A stretch of 64,000 nucleotides of DNA from assembly GCA_036785705.1 (NCBI GenBank), contig JAWUZG010000056.1, forward strand, positions 13,316,501 to 13,380,500, in the 5' to 3' direction. The stretch is from Acanthornis magna. Taxonomy: Eukaryota > Chordata > Aves > Passeriformes > Acanthizidae. Positions 13,490-25,935 of the stretch are shown in pieces. A program made the translations under genes and the position numbers. Each line of letters starts with the position of its first letter. Position 1 is the stretch's first letter. The notes under the pieces are model-generated. The model had not been told where the DNA came from and searched no databases. It saw nothing but the letters and a program-made list of their open reading frames with translations.

Positions 13490-13640
13490 CTTGGCCTGCA
13501 CTCTTAGAGCAAAAAATGGGAGTAATAACAATTCTTAGACTCTTAGACTTTCCTTAGACCTTCACTTTTCACCCAAAAAATGGGAATAATAACAATTCCT
13601 CTTTGCCAGGTACCATTCCCTTGTCCTGTCAGCTCACCCT
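13490..13640 (+). repeat. MIR-like relic with internal 64-bp duplication
   Basis: The core AAAAAATGGGARTAATAACAA occurs at 13511-13533 and again at 13575-13597, 64 bp apart, with three CTTAGAC copies between. The core resembles the AAAATGGGGATAATAA part of ancient MIR SINEs in sense orientation. The family call is tentative, but the duplication is plain in the sequence. Confidence 0.4.
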
Positions 13641-16600
13641 GCAAATGCTGCAAGGCAGACCCAGGGTCATCTTCACACCCATTTGTACAAATGAACCTCA
13701 TCCCAACAAAGCCAAATAAACACGCAACATCTATTTGACACTGTGGGAGCACTGAAACACAAATCCATCCTTTTGTATTAATTTATATACTGCAGAAATA
13801 TCTTACAGAGGGGGATAATTGACCCTCGCGCACATATGAGCAGTTTGCTCATACCCAGCTGATTTGCTGCCTCTGTGCTTGATTGAGTAATTGATGGTGC
13901 TCTCTGTTTGCATTCATCCCCTGGAATAGAGTGTGTAAAAAAAATAAATTGTATCTGCTCCATCCCCTGAAAATAAGCCCGTTGTAAATTAGTGAGAAAT
14001 TAAAGATAACACTATCTATTTCTTCTTCTGGGAATGTGTGGTCACAGCCTTGAAAAAGTTAAAATTCGAGTGAGAAAACTGACCAAGCATGTTATTAATG
14101 CCCTCTATATCTTGAGAAAAGCATTGATTAATTTGCTACTAAGTTCCCTTTGGATGAAAAAGGGTCACAGGTTATTTACCAACAAGTGTTATTTCTCCAG
14201 CTGTCATTATTCAAATTTGTGATGGGGGAAGATCATTACTGTCCTTCCGTTTCTTTCTGTATTTGAGGAGGCTCCAATTTGCCAGATCTCTGGTTTTGAT
14301 ACAGAATTCCTTTATAAGCCAGAGGATATACCAAGCCCTCTCAGGAGGTGATGAGACTGCTGATCTAATTAGGAAGGGATTGGAGCATTGCAGCCTCCTC
14401 AGACGACTTCACTAGAAATTGTGGGAGCAGAGATGCTTTTGAAATTCAATCTGTGCATCCTTTATGTGTCTCTGGTCCACAGACCTGCAAGGAAGCCCCA
14501 GGACACTGCAGAAAGTGGCGGCATCAGCACAGGATTAGCAGAATTTATGGTTTCTGGAGATAGTTTCGGCTTTCACATGAGACCAAAGCAAGTGCCTTGA
14601 TCATTAAACATCATGGGCCATCTTCTGCCATTTCTGACAAATGCCAGGTGCTAATTTTTCCTTTAAATGCCCTGCAGTGGAAAGTGAATATTTTATCTCT
14701 GTGTGCACGTTCTTCTTTGTACTTTAGGGCAGTGAAGCTACTTTGGTTACAATAGTGGCAATTTTTTTTTTTTTTTTTTCTCATGGAACTACTCCCCAAC
14801 AACAACCCAAGGAATTTGGTGTTGTAAAGTCTGGGTCCTTGGAGGAAATGTTTTCTGTAAATCCTAAACCCTGGCTGCAAAAGTCAAGGCATCCTACCCC
14901 TTTAGATATTTTGCAGATCAGCAGGAAGGTGTGTTTGCCCGGGGCCAAATTCAGCTCTGCTCTCATCACCAGCAGTAAGGGCTACCTGCAGAATTCACAC
15001 CCAACTGTTTATCCACAAAACCTGTGCTCCCGTGCGTTCAGCACAGGAAATCACAACCCAACTCTGCACGCAAGCATCTTGTGCTTTCTGCTGCTGCTCT
15101 GCTAACCAGATTAGGTTCCCCTGCTGCCTTATTCATTTTGCACTCATTAAATCTAAATTTAGAAACCAAGGCAACTCTTCTCCCCTCTGGGAAAGGTAGT
15201 AGGGAGAGTCCTTGTTGCAACAAGCCGTGAGGAGGAAAAAAATAGCATCTAGATTTTCTCTCCTGTGAGATGGAAACGTAAATGTTTCTGCTGAGCTAGA
15301 GAAAGAAGCTCGTGCCCAGTTCCCTTCTGCACAGAGCACTTGTTGGACCCAGGGTCTACAGGAATCTGTGCAAATTGATGCAAGCATGCAGCAAAAGGTT
15401 TATTTGACCCAAATCACAGGCATGTAGCAGTGGCAAGAGATGTTATTTGCTCTGGCCAGACCTAGAGGAGTTGTAGCTTGCTGCTGAGTTTGGACTTTGG
15501 GCTCATCTCCAGCACTACCCTGGCAGATGGGCAGCAGCTCCCAGATTTCAGCTAAAGAGACAAATGCAAAGATATTTCTTCCTCTCACTGACTTTTAATA
15601 ATCAATGATGTCAGGTTTTATGAAAAAAAGTAATCGTGGTGTAAAATCTGCCTTCGGGTTCTTAGGAGCAAGAATTGGTGGGCAAGAGACCCAAGGAGGG
15701 CTGAGCTCCTCCAGTGCCCATCCCAGCTGGGCGTCCCTCCAGCTGTGCCCTTGCTCACAGCACAGCTGGAGAGAGGGGGCACAGCTCAAGTCTTCTGGGC
15801 AGTCAAATGCCATCACAACAGTGGGGAACCTCGGGAGGATTTCAGGAATCTGTGCGAATAGGTAAATTTGAGCATCAGTGTAACTGAGCAGAATGGATGT
15901 GGGGAGAGACAATCTGAGCCATCTCTGCACGTGCTGAGCTTGGACTGGGCATGGCTGGATTCAGTTCTGACAGCTCTCCAGTGTCATTAGCTCAGTGTGC
16001 AGTGGCAGCCAAAAAAAGCTTGCAAAATATCAGGGATGCCATGGAAAATGAGAGAGTTGTTTTGCCTCCATATAAAACCTTGGGATGCCCCCGTTCTGGG
16101 GGTGGGGTGTTTCTGGTTGGGGGTATGGACTGCAGATATTTAGCTGTGCCTCGCAGGTCTGGACAGCTGCCAAGTGCTGCTTTCACACAGAACATTGGGA
16201 AAAGGATGGGTTAAATTTGGCTTGGAGAGAGAGGGCAGCCAAGCCTGAGGTGATGCCACAGCTCACAGCACTCGCAGGGGCTCTGGCCAGCAGAGAGGGG
16301 CTGTCACAGCTGTTAAACACACGAGGTAGAAGGAGCTTGTGACAAGACAGGCTCTGTCTCTGCATCCGTACAGATCCTGGCTGCATGTTGGGAAGCACTG
16401 CTCCCTTCCCCAGAGGTACAGGCTGAGCTCCAGACCTTCTGCCACTCCTGAGTGACGCAGCCGTGCCATGTAGGATCGCAAGCAACATCTTTCAGGAGCA
16501 AAAATGCTGCGTTTGACCATCATGCGGGAGAAAAACCCGGTGAGAAGGTCTGACAGCACTTGATTAATGAAGCATTCCCCTGTGGAAGGATCTGGGCACA

Positions 16601-18395
16601 GCTTTCTGCCAGGCACCCTGGCGATGCCAGGAGTGAGGCATGGGATCAGCACCTCTTCCAGAGCTGAGATACACAAATCCAGCACACAGACAGAGCCAGC
16701 GTCACGGAAAAGTGCCAAGGGGAACGGCACTTACCAGCACAGCTTGTTAGGTAGCAGAAGTTGGAGCAAAGAATATTGCTGGTGAAGAGTGTCTTAAGGT
16801 TTTCATACTTTCCCATTTATTTCCTGGTGCAGTGAACTTCCTCCTCCTGGTTAATTCACACGTGGCTGGCACTGGGCTGCAAGATGGGCTGAGAGTGCCA
16901 ATGCCATTCCTTTAGGGGGAAAAAAAAATCTGCTTTGACTTCCAGGAAGAGATAGTGATTTTATTTCTAGAAAATAGAGCCATAAATTCGGCTGATGCCA
17001 AACAAACACTATGCAATGTCTCTATTAAAGTGGGGTGGGGGAGTTATATCAGAAAAGGATGATATTTGTCACTCACCTGTCTGAGTGTTGAAAATACTCT
17101 TGTCTCTCTGCACTGACTGCTTGATTTTCACTCTGCCTGCATCCTGGCCTCACTTTTTGCTCAGATGAATTCTGATCTCAAGACTGCAAAGCTCAGTAGA
17201 AAAATATTTCCTTTTCAGCTCAGCACATTCAGTTTGTAGCACGGAAGAGCTGTGGGCAAAATTGCCAAACAGGCAAATAAAGGAAGGTGCTTGGGGTAGT
17301 TTGTGGCCTCAATAGAGCTTGTATGGCAAGAAAGAGAAAGATTAAAAATCATATTTTTAACTGTCCATCTACCTGACAGACACCTGGATGGGGACATTAG
17401 AAACCTGATGGATAAAATGGGCTCGGCAGGAGTAGCAGGCTGCTAAATTACATAAAGTGCAGACACAAATTGCAGGCACCAAAAAAAAAAGGAAGGACAG
17501 CTCAAAAATTATAGCCGAAGTATCCATTTCTAGACCACTACTTGTGGTGCTTGCAAACAGATATATCATTTGGGTCTGAAAGAGATGAACTATTTATTTA
17601 GCTCGAAGATTGCCCCCGGCAATTGTGAATCGAAGGTTATCTAATGTCTTTGCCATAGGCTGTAAGTGTCTGGACAGTTAGCATATGCAAGGGAATTACT
17701 CACAGATAAGCATCCAGTAATTTATACAGAGCATTCCAGATAGAAACCTCTCCCGTATCAATTTCTGCCTGCTCTGTAAACTGCTCCCATTTATCAAGCT
17801 GGATAAATTCACAGGCAGGCGGTGAGGGGGTGCTGAGACCTGTGTGTGCTTTATCAGTTAATACTCACTGAGGTCCCTTTGACATGATTGGAGTAAATCT
17901 TTCTCTCCTTTTCTTTGGTTATGGCCAGTCTATAATCTTCCAGGCTAAACACCGTTCCCATGAATGAAGAATAATACTGAGAAATAGGGGGAAAAAAATA
18001 ATACATAGAGAGAATGCATTTCATCTCACTTTGGAGGTAATGAGGCAGTTTAGTGTGACATGTCATTTAAAACCAGGCTTTTCTTTTTTATAGATTCCAT
18101 ATCCCTGAAGAAGTGACTGACAGATCAGTGCATGACATATTTTTTCCAAGAAAAAAAAAAAACTGAGGTTGACAAAAAGGGGAGGCAGCAGAGTCGTGAT
18201 GATCTTCAGGAAGACAAAGGGATGAGTCTTTCTCCATCAGGTAAATAACACAGACCTGAACTTATGCAAATTAAGCTGAAAGCTCCAAAATCAATGTTTG
18301 ATGGATCAGGATGTGGCTGTGGCGCCTGTGTCCTTTAGCTGCCACCTCTGAGAAGTTCCGTGCCCAGCTCTGCAGTGGGGGCAGCCCCAGCAGTA
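13641..18395. other. Intergenic stretch, no gene seen
   Basis: No coding exon was recognised. A 19-base T run lies at 14762-14780. The segments at about 14040-14230 and 17560-17830 are AT-rich and unrepetitive and are noted as possible conserved elements. Confidence 0.6.
17560..17830. promoter_or_regulatory. Candidate conserved element with GATA-type motifs
   Basis: This non-repetitive AT-rich block carries several GATAA cores on either strand (near 17637, 17704, 17796 and 17804), a CAATTG E-box near 17621 and a TATGCAA motif near 17684. No repeat or coding frame explains it. Whether it is conserved was not testable here. Confidence 0.25.
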
Positions 18396-18615
18396 AAATC
18401 ACAAATTCACAGGATGGGTGAGGTTGGAAAGGACCTGGATGTCACCTGGTCCAACCTCCCTGCTCAACAGGATCCCCAAGAGCACCCTACTCTGGATTGT
18501 GTCCACACAGCTTTGAGCATCACCAGGGAAGGAGACTCCAAGCTCCATTGCCCTTTCCTTAGGTTTTGTGGGCAACCTGCTGCCAGAAAACTCCTCCTCC
18601 GTGCTCTGTTTTCCC
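18396..18615 (-). mobile_element. CR1 LINE 3' fragment
   Basis: The + strand starts with degenerate AATCACA/ATTCACA octamers, then GGTTGGAAAGGACCT and GTCCAACCTCCCTGCTCAA, then a GGAGACTCCA-type segment. This is the reverse complement of the CR1 3' end. The copy is truncated at its 5' end, as is usual for CR1, and diverges toward the right. Confidence 0.85.
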
Positions 18616-21600
18616 TGTGCTGTGGCTGCCACAAGAACATCAACTGAGGGAGCATTTGAGGTTGTCTTTGTCCGGGAAGATCTACCGAGGCTGGGAGTGT
18701 GCTGAGGACTGGATGGATCCCAGCAGCTGCATTTGGTGTGGGCTGCCAGCAGCTCACCCCAGGCCATCCGAAAGGAACGCACAGCTGTTCGCTCCAACCA
18801 GACAGATGCTCCTCTGCCTTCGAGTGTGAGTGAGGACTGTGGAGCGCATCACGGATGAGACACACCTTTGTTATACGAGAAAGGAGCCGTCACCATGATC
18901 CCAGATGTGGGAGATGTTGCCACACACTTGGACAGAGTCCATAGACAGCTCTTAAAAACAGGAAAAAAAGAGGTGCATAATGAGTGCTGGCACGCGCGTG
19001 CTCGAGGCCATCTGTTAATGCGATCCGGTGCCAATTTGAGGAGCTAGGAACCAGTCTCTGCAGGTCATGGATGCCAGCAAGAGATGGGCTCAGCAAAGGC
19101 ACTTGCAGAATGTGCTAACGGCTAGTGTTTATCAGAAAAACCTTCCTAGCAATAAATGCCATCAAAGGGGACAGCGATGCTCTGTGGTGTTGGGGACCAC
19201 AGCCGCCGGGGTGGGTGGAGCCTTCCTGCCATTGCCTGATGTCTCTGCCCCTGCAGTGGAAACAGGAAAGTTCCAAACCTTTGCAAACACGGCCAGAAGT
19301 GAACTTCTAGCCAACCTCCTCTCTAAGTGGTTTCAGTGTTTATCCCTCCGCTGCATGCCTAGATGCACAGGGAGAGGCTGGAGAGGAATTGATGTACATG
19401 TGAGCATCCCTAGGAGCAGCAACACAGATCACAGGATGCATGAAGAGCCATTTCCCCTGTGGCAAGCACAAAAACAACCCTGGCTTGTTCATCAGCCATG
19501 CCTGGAGCCTCACTTGCAGGACACCCTGCGAGCAGGAGCCTTCCCTCCTCTGCTAATTTCCAAAGCACTGAACCTCACCTCAGGGAACAGCCAAATATGG
19601 AGGAATGAGCCAAGGTTACAGCCACCAGACACCTTTAAAAAACCAGTGGATTGTTGATAAAAAGGGCCCTAAGCAAATCAGATTTATTTTCTAATCAGCG
19701 CCTGGTAATGTCATCATCATACATTTGCATAAGCAGGATGTTTTATGCATTGTTTTTCTTTGAGCAGGTACCTTCTCATTTGTGTGCGCTTGCTGATGTG
19801 CTCTCTTAGCCTGCCACAGGCTTCCCCAAAGCTCCTGTCTGTGAAAGCTTCTCAGATAATAATTAGGTATATTCACCCTCTCTACTTCCTTTTTCCAACA
19901 AAGACTTGAAAGACGCAACATGATTTTTATATAATTTTTTTCCCCCAGTTTTCTCTCTCTTTGTCCTTGTTCAGGTGGCGGCTGCATGGAGGGCAGGTGC
20001 CTTTTATCAAAAGACAAGGAGTCATCTTCTCCTTAGGAAATGTTTATGTGCCTTCCAGAGCACCAAATTGAGAAAACAGATTACCTCTCAGAAAGCCATC
20101 TGTTTCGGCACCGTGTGAGCTCTCAGGTTGGTTCTTGCGTTTTATGAGACATTTGAATCCTCCTGTGATTTCTCCCTTTCACCTGTCTGCCTGTTACAAA
20201 AATTGTTCTGAAGGCTCAGCACACCCTTCCAGACATGTCAGTGCCTGATTTCCAAATGTTGTTTTAGGGTTGCAGTATAAAAAGCCAAACCCCACCCGAA
20301 AGACCCTCTCCTATTGTGCTTTAGGATGGATGAGCACAGACTAACAGGAACTGCATGAGAAAATTAGGAGAGGTGGGAAATCGGGTATTTTTTATTATAA
20401 TTTTATAGTAAACCAGTGTTTCCCCACCCCTAAACCACCAATTTTGAGAAGAAATTGATTTCCATAGACAAATCTACGGCTTTCCAATGAAAATTTGAAA
20501 TCTTGGGAGGATGGCTGATGTATTGTGTGGAAGGAGATGTTTGCTGAGAGCACAAAGGATCTTCCAGAGAAGGGCTCCAGCCTGACACAGCTCCCGTGAC
20601 TTATTTGTGTACACACCACTAGCTGCAGACCTACAGCTTTTTCTTGGCGTTGTTGGGAAATGTGGAGATCCTCCAATTTCTAGAGTGGTTCTTCTTACAG
20701 TCTGCTTTGAGTCTTGAAAAGTTCATCTGCTCCAATTACGCTTTCTTCCATTTGCTCACCCTCCTCTACTCATGTCAGAGCCACTTAATGTCTCCTTAAA
20801 ATCCAAGTGGGCATAAGATGGACCAATGCCAGAAAAGCACTCATTGCATACCAAAAACACCCAATAAAAAGCTTTCCCAGCTTTAACACATTTTCTGCAT
20901 AAAAACAGGGAGCATTTAAAGACAGTATATTGGGAAAGAGAGCTGTCACAAAGCGAGCAGAAATTACTATTTATTTAAACATGTTTATTTTGGAGTCATT
21001 AGTTGATGCAAGGGACATGATAATGGGATACAAAACTTTTCCCCTCTGGGTCATGGGTTATACTGTGATACAGAGAATTAGTGACTAAAGTAATTAACAG
21101 CCACTGTCTGTTTGGTAGGGTAAGTGAAATCAGATTAAGCTTGTCCATCCTGCTCCAAACAGAGCAGTGTCTCCATTTCCAGGGCCACCAGCACATTTAG
21201 CACTAATGGACATCTCCTTCTGAAGAGATACGACATCTCTGCAGCAATTTCCTCTATAGAAAAGTTGTTTAATTGGTAAATTTTCATCCTGGTACGGAAC
21301 TGGGTCACTTTTCATTGCATGGCAGGCTCAGAGTCATGCTCGGTAGTGCTGTGAGGAATGACAGTGGGGATGGGGGAGCTCTGGAGAGGTTTGGTGGTCT
21401 GGGGTGGTCTGTCCTCCCAGGAGAGATGGACATTGCTCCTATCTGTGCTGCCCAACCTTGGGCAAGCTCCATCACCACTCTGGGGCTGTTTCCCTTGGTG
21501 GCCTTGCTCTTCTCCTGTGACACCAGCACTTTTTTCACACCCCAAAAACCTCTCTCCCAACACGAGAACCTTGCAGTTCACCTCCCTCCTGCCTGACCCA

Positions 21601-21987
21601 GCAGCGACTGCCTAACGGGGCCATTATTTTCATTTCTAATTGAGCATTTCTTTCTCTCCTTTCCTCATTTTTTTTCCCCCAAAAGAAACGTCAGTAAAAT
21701 CAGCTCCTTAAAAAAAGAAAAATGGATGAACTGCAGCATCCAGAGCAGAAGTGCCAGCACTGCTATTTTTAGCAGGGTCTCCCATGGCTCTGAGCCACAG
21801 CAGGAGGGAGGTCCTGGGAGGTGACCCCGCAAATCCCAGGGGTGGGCAGAGGCTGCTGGTGGTTTGGCTGGGATAATGACCCATCAGACAGCAGCATTTC
21901 ACTTGGCTTCACGTAAAGAATCCGTGGTACCTCTGCGGCCGAGGAGATGCCAGCACTTCGATTAAGCCACGCTGGGTGGTGCCCACA
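18616..21987. other. Intergenic stretch, no gene seen
   Basis: It holds a 196-codon open frame at 19067-19657 (+) with no recognisable domain, judged chance. The AT-rich segments at about 19660-19760 and 20940-21270 are possible conserved elements. No repeat family was identified. Confidence 0.55.
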
Positions 21988-22090
21988 TGATTATCTGTTT
22001 TACAGGCAGAGAAACTGAGACGCAGGGAGATTAATTGACTTGCTCAGATGAGGTGAGACGAAAAGAGAAACCCCAGAAGTGTAATTGCCT
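21988..22090 (-). repeat. MIR-like ancient SINE relic
   Basis: TTTTACAGGCAGAGAAACTGAG followed by GGGAGATTAATTGACTTGCTCA closely follows the reverse complement of the MIR/CORE-SINE core, which includes GAGGAAACTGAGGC and TTAAGTGACTTGCCCA. Such copies are rare and old in birds. Confidence 0.65.
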
Positions 22091-22279
22091 GTGCTAACTC
22101 TAATTGCCAGCACGTACATTCCTCCTGTCTGGGAGAGGCATCCCCAGAACAAAGCACAAAGCCATGACTGAGGGTACCAGCGAGGCAGGAAAAGAGGTTC
22201 CTCTTTCTGTATCGTGCCGTAAGTTCTGTGACTGCCTGGTGTCTGGGACCATTTAAAGTATAAGAATAGTAAAAAACAG

Positions 22280-22341
22280 ATTTATTTATTTATTTATTTA
22301 TTCATTTATTCATTTATCCATTTATTCATGTATTCATTTAA
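22280..22341 (+). repeat. (TTTA)n microsatellite, interrupted
   Basis: Tetranucleotide TTTA units change to TTCA/TCCA variants toward the right. The decay suggests an older, now less mutable tract. Confidence 0.9.
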
Positions 22342-25219
22342 ACTAAAACAATTGTAAACCATTCCCCCTTCCCCCCCCGCCATCAGCCCCCATTTCTTTC
22401 ACTGTCATCATGCAGGGTATTGTCCCTGTTACCTCTCCCCTGATTTCACAGCTCCTGCTTTTCAGTCATTATTTTTTAACTTGAAAGGCAGTGAGCCGTC
22501 AGTGGAGCCAGCAGCCCTCAGCCCATCCTGAGCCCCTGCTCTCCAGGCTGGATGCACTGCTGCATCCCTTCTGCCCCTCTGGAGCAGCTTCTGAGCCGTG
22601 CCAGAGTTAATCTTTTGACTCCAGCGTTTTGCCTCCTCCCAGGTAAAAGAGAGGCGATATTGTTGCAGTGGCAGCATCCCACTGAGCCAAAAGTAGCATG
22701 AAACCCTCTCGCCTTGTACAGATGGCACGGCAGACTCCAGGTGTCCTTTTGAGCCCCTCAGCACTGCCCCTGTCACCCAGCCCCGTGTGCAGGGCAGGTT
22801 TTAATGCTCCTTTGGCAGGATTAGGAGTTTTTGTCACCGTTGTTAAGCAAAGCAAATCGCTGCACCGCTGAGCATCTCTGCAGCCTGCGAGCACGCCCCG
22901 GAACCCACAGGGTACCCACGTTCACACCTCCACTCAGGGAAAGCTTTGTTCTCCACTGCTGAATTGAGGCAGAAAGAAAGGAGAGAGAGGTTTTCTCTTC
23001 CCATTCAGTAGCAGGTCATGGAAGAGACAAAATTGAACATGAGTCCCTTGTCCGTAGCAATCAGAAGTGATGGAGGGCGGACCCTCGGTGTCCCAGGGGA
23101 GAGCTGGAGTCACTGAGAGTTTCACAGAGGCTTGTCCCCATCTGAAACCCTGAGTTTGGCTGTGCAAAATGGATTTGGCCAGAGCTCTATTGCTACAGGG
23201 GCCGTGACAACGCAGGAGTGTTGGTTTTCATTGTACAGTGTAATAATGAATGAATAAATCGATACCAATTAAGGCAGATAGTTTATTGATTGACATCCCA
23301 AGGCAAACACTACATTTATTGCCAGGAGTAAAACACACTCCACCATATACCCTAATAACCACAGAGCCATAATTTGATACTATTAATGTATGACACAGTA
23401 AATCATGGCCCTGCCTCCTGCTCCATCCAGTTCTGTCCCAGCTGATACAAATACACAATACAAAACCTCCCAGAAGGTGTTTGTTTATCTGAACACAGCA
23501 ACTGAAACTGTTATGAAGCTCCTCTGGGACTTTCCCAGAGGTCGAAACATTTCATTATATCTTTGATCATGATTTTTGAGTACAAGATTCTGCAGAGGAA
23601 TTTCCTTTTCCCCCTTGCCAACAATTCTCCCTTCCTCCCCTGCCAGCACTCTGCCTTTCTTTCCCTGTTTGTCAAATAGGATTTTGTCCCTAGTCCTGTC
23701 AGCTTCCCTTTCCACTGTTTTCACAGTTCCTGATTTTCAGCCATCGTTTCGTTTGGACAACTCTCATCTCTATATCCCCATTCCCCCAGTCTCCCATTTA
23801 TTCACTTCAAAAGCAAACACTCAGATCTGTTGTTTCTTTGGTGTAGCCTCTCGTCTATCCTTCTGACACCTCTCACTCAGTGTATGCTCTCTTTTGTTTT
23901 TGTTCTGCCCACTCTCTTTCCTCACTGTCCATCCTACTTAACATGACATATCCACTTGACAAGAAAATGGAATTTTTAACTTGGATTTATTAATCTGCAT
24001 TAGCCATTCATGTAAGCAAGCAGTTTTCAGCTCCAGATTTCTCTGCAAGCATCTCTACCACTCTGTCATATCTTTTTTCTTTTTTTTTTTTTTAAAACTG
24101 AAGAAAGTCCTGGCATTTTAGTTTCTTACCTTTTACATTCTATTTAGCAAAACCCCCTTTTTCTACCTGCCAATACTCTTCACTTCTCACGGAATTTTTT
24201 TCCCAGAGACCATTCCATTCCTCAATTTGTTCTTCCACTGTCCTGCATCCTTTTTGCATTCTTTCTCCTGATTTCAGTCTTCCTCCATGGACAACAGCTT
24301 TGTTGATGGATGCTCCTTGGAGCCATAATTTCTTTATCATGTTGAAGCAGCGGGGTTTTTTTAATTAATTTTTAATGGACGCATTTGATTTCTAGCTTAC
24401 TTCTAAAGCCTGGAGACTCAGAGATTTTTGGTAATTTCTTTTGTTGTGGCCCCACAGCCATGCACTTGAGATGGGTCCTTATTGGATGTGCAGGAGGTCA
24501 TTTGTGGTCCCACAGCAACTTGCAAATACTTTGTATTTAAATAAGGAGCCAGCAAAGAACAGATGTAGGATGTATGCCAATGAAACTCAGTTCTCCCTGT
24601 CCATCTTCTCTCCTCTATGGGTATCCCAAACTCATCTGCCTCTAGTTATATTTTGGTTTACTCTCTCAGGTCAGGGATCCTCCTTACATTCCCATTTCAG
24701 CAATAAAAGTTTAGAATAAATGTCTACAGCGCTTCCCCTGTAATTCCCTGAGCTGGTTCTTGCTCAAAGCCACAGTGAAGGAAAAAGAAAAAAGTGCATT
24801 TCATAAGCTTAATGCCGGATTTGATGTGCTCCAACAGCAAACCCCACCTTGAAATTTAATTCCAGGCTCCATCCAGGGTATCCTTTCAAGTCTTGGTTGA
24901 ACAACTCCAGCTGTGGATTTGACTCTGTCTCTCCAACTCAGACTGACTTTGGGGCACTCGTTATGTTATCTTAGATCAAAATATCAAGTTATTCATCCTA
25001 TCCTTATGTCTAAACATTGCTCAGGTTGTAAAACAGATATTCTGAGAGTGTTCAAAAACCCTGTTGGAATAGAAATAGGGCATCACAGTAGAAAACCATT
25101 CAAACAGGAACGCTGAGCACAAAGCTGTAGCTAAAGGGACAAATATGAGCCATGAATGAATAAGGAAAGAGATTAAAAGTAGTGCAGAGATGTTACATCC
25201 AAATGAAATCTCAGTGAGA
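22342..25219. other. Intergenic stretch, no gene seen
   Basis: It contains pyrimidine-rich stretches (about 23600-23780 and 24060-24100, the latter with a long T run). No coding exon or repeat family was recognised. Confidence 0.6.
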
Positions 25220-25590
25220 TGAGTTTGGTTCTTTCTTCAGTTTGGGCACCTAAAACTCAAAGAACGATGCTGGGAAAATTGGAGACAGTTCCCAGAATGA
25301 TTTAAGACCTTGAAAACCTTCTTTATTGTGAGTGGCTTAAACCCTAATCTATTCAGCTTATCCACCAGAATGCAAAGAGCTCACTCAGTCAGCGTCTGCA
25401 GCCTTCCACTTGGGTTAGAGATTGCTCACATTTACGGCTCTTTAATCCCATCGCAGTGGGAGCTGATCCTGGATATGCTCAGACTGGCGATGTGCTGTGT
25501 GTTAGAGGGGCAGGTAAATAAGGCTTTCGACAGCAGACCTGCAGATGTGATGAAGTCTCTGTCACTGGAGATCTCTAGGAGTTAGCATCT
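25220..25590 (+). mobile_element. Old CR1/L3-type LINE 3' relic
   Basis: The order of degraded blocks follows the ancient amniote CR1 3' region as known from reptiles: a TTTGGGCACCTAAA start, GAATGATTTAAGACCTTGAAAACC, an AATCTATTCAGCTTA block, and a GTCTCTGTCACTGGAGATCT end. Many small gaps and substitutions show long decay. The open frame at 25310-25585 is not a gene; any coding likeness would come from the LINE. Confidence 0.6.
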
Positions 25591-25837
25591 CTTTAAATGC
25601 ACAGGCAGGACTCACAGCCATGCCTGCAGTGTAGATACTTCTGGAAGAGGTTCTGCGGTCTGGTTAACAACTGCTGTATAAATAAATTAGCGCAGTCATT
25701 GCTTCAGGCCCTAAAAATCTATTAATACTTGCAATTCGTGATTTTTTTTTTTAACCATCATGCCTTCCCTCTTACAAACCACACGCCCGAAACTGCGGTC
25801 AGATCATGAGTTAATTATGCTCGAGTACAGCTCTGGA

Positions 25838-25935
25838 TTGTACAACTGAGAAATCCAAGGCAACACAACTTAATTGGCTTTTCCAAGGGCATCCAGCAAA
25901 TCACTGGCCAAAACAGCCACTGAACCCAGGGGAGC
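25838..25935 (-). repeat. MIR-like ancient SINE relic
   Basis: ACTGAGAAATCCAAGGCAAC, then TTAATTGGCTTTTCCAAGGGCA and CACTGAACCCAGG, match in order the reverse complement of the MIR core and its tRNA-related part. It lies only about 250 bp from the old CR1 relic, so this is an ancient repeat cluster. Confidence 0.6.

Noticed and set aside
19067..19657. 196-codon + strand open frame
   Set aside because: No domain, no splice or promoter context, and low-quality composition. It is compatible with chance in GC-moderate intergenic DNA.
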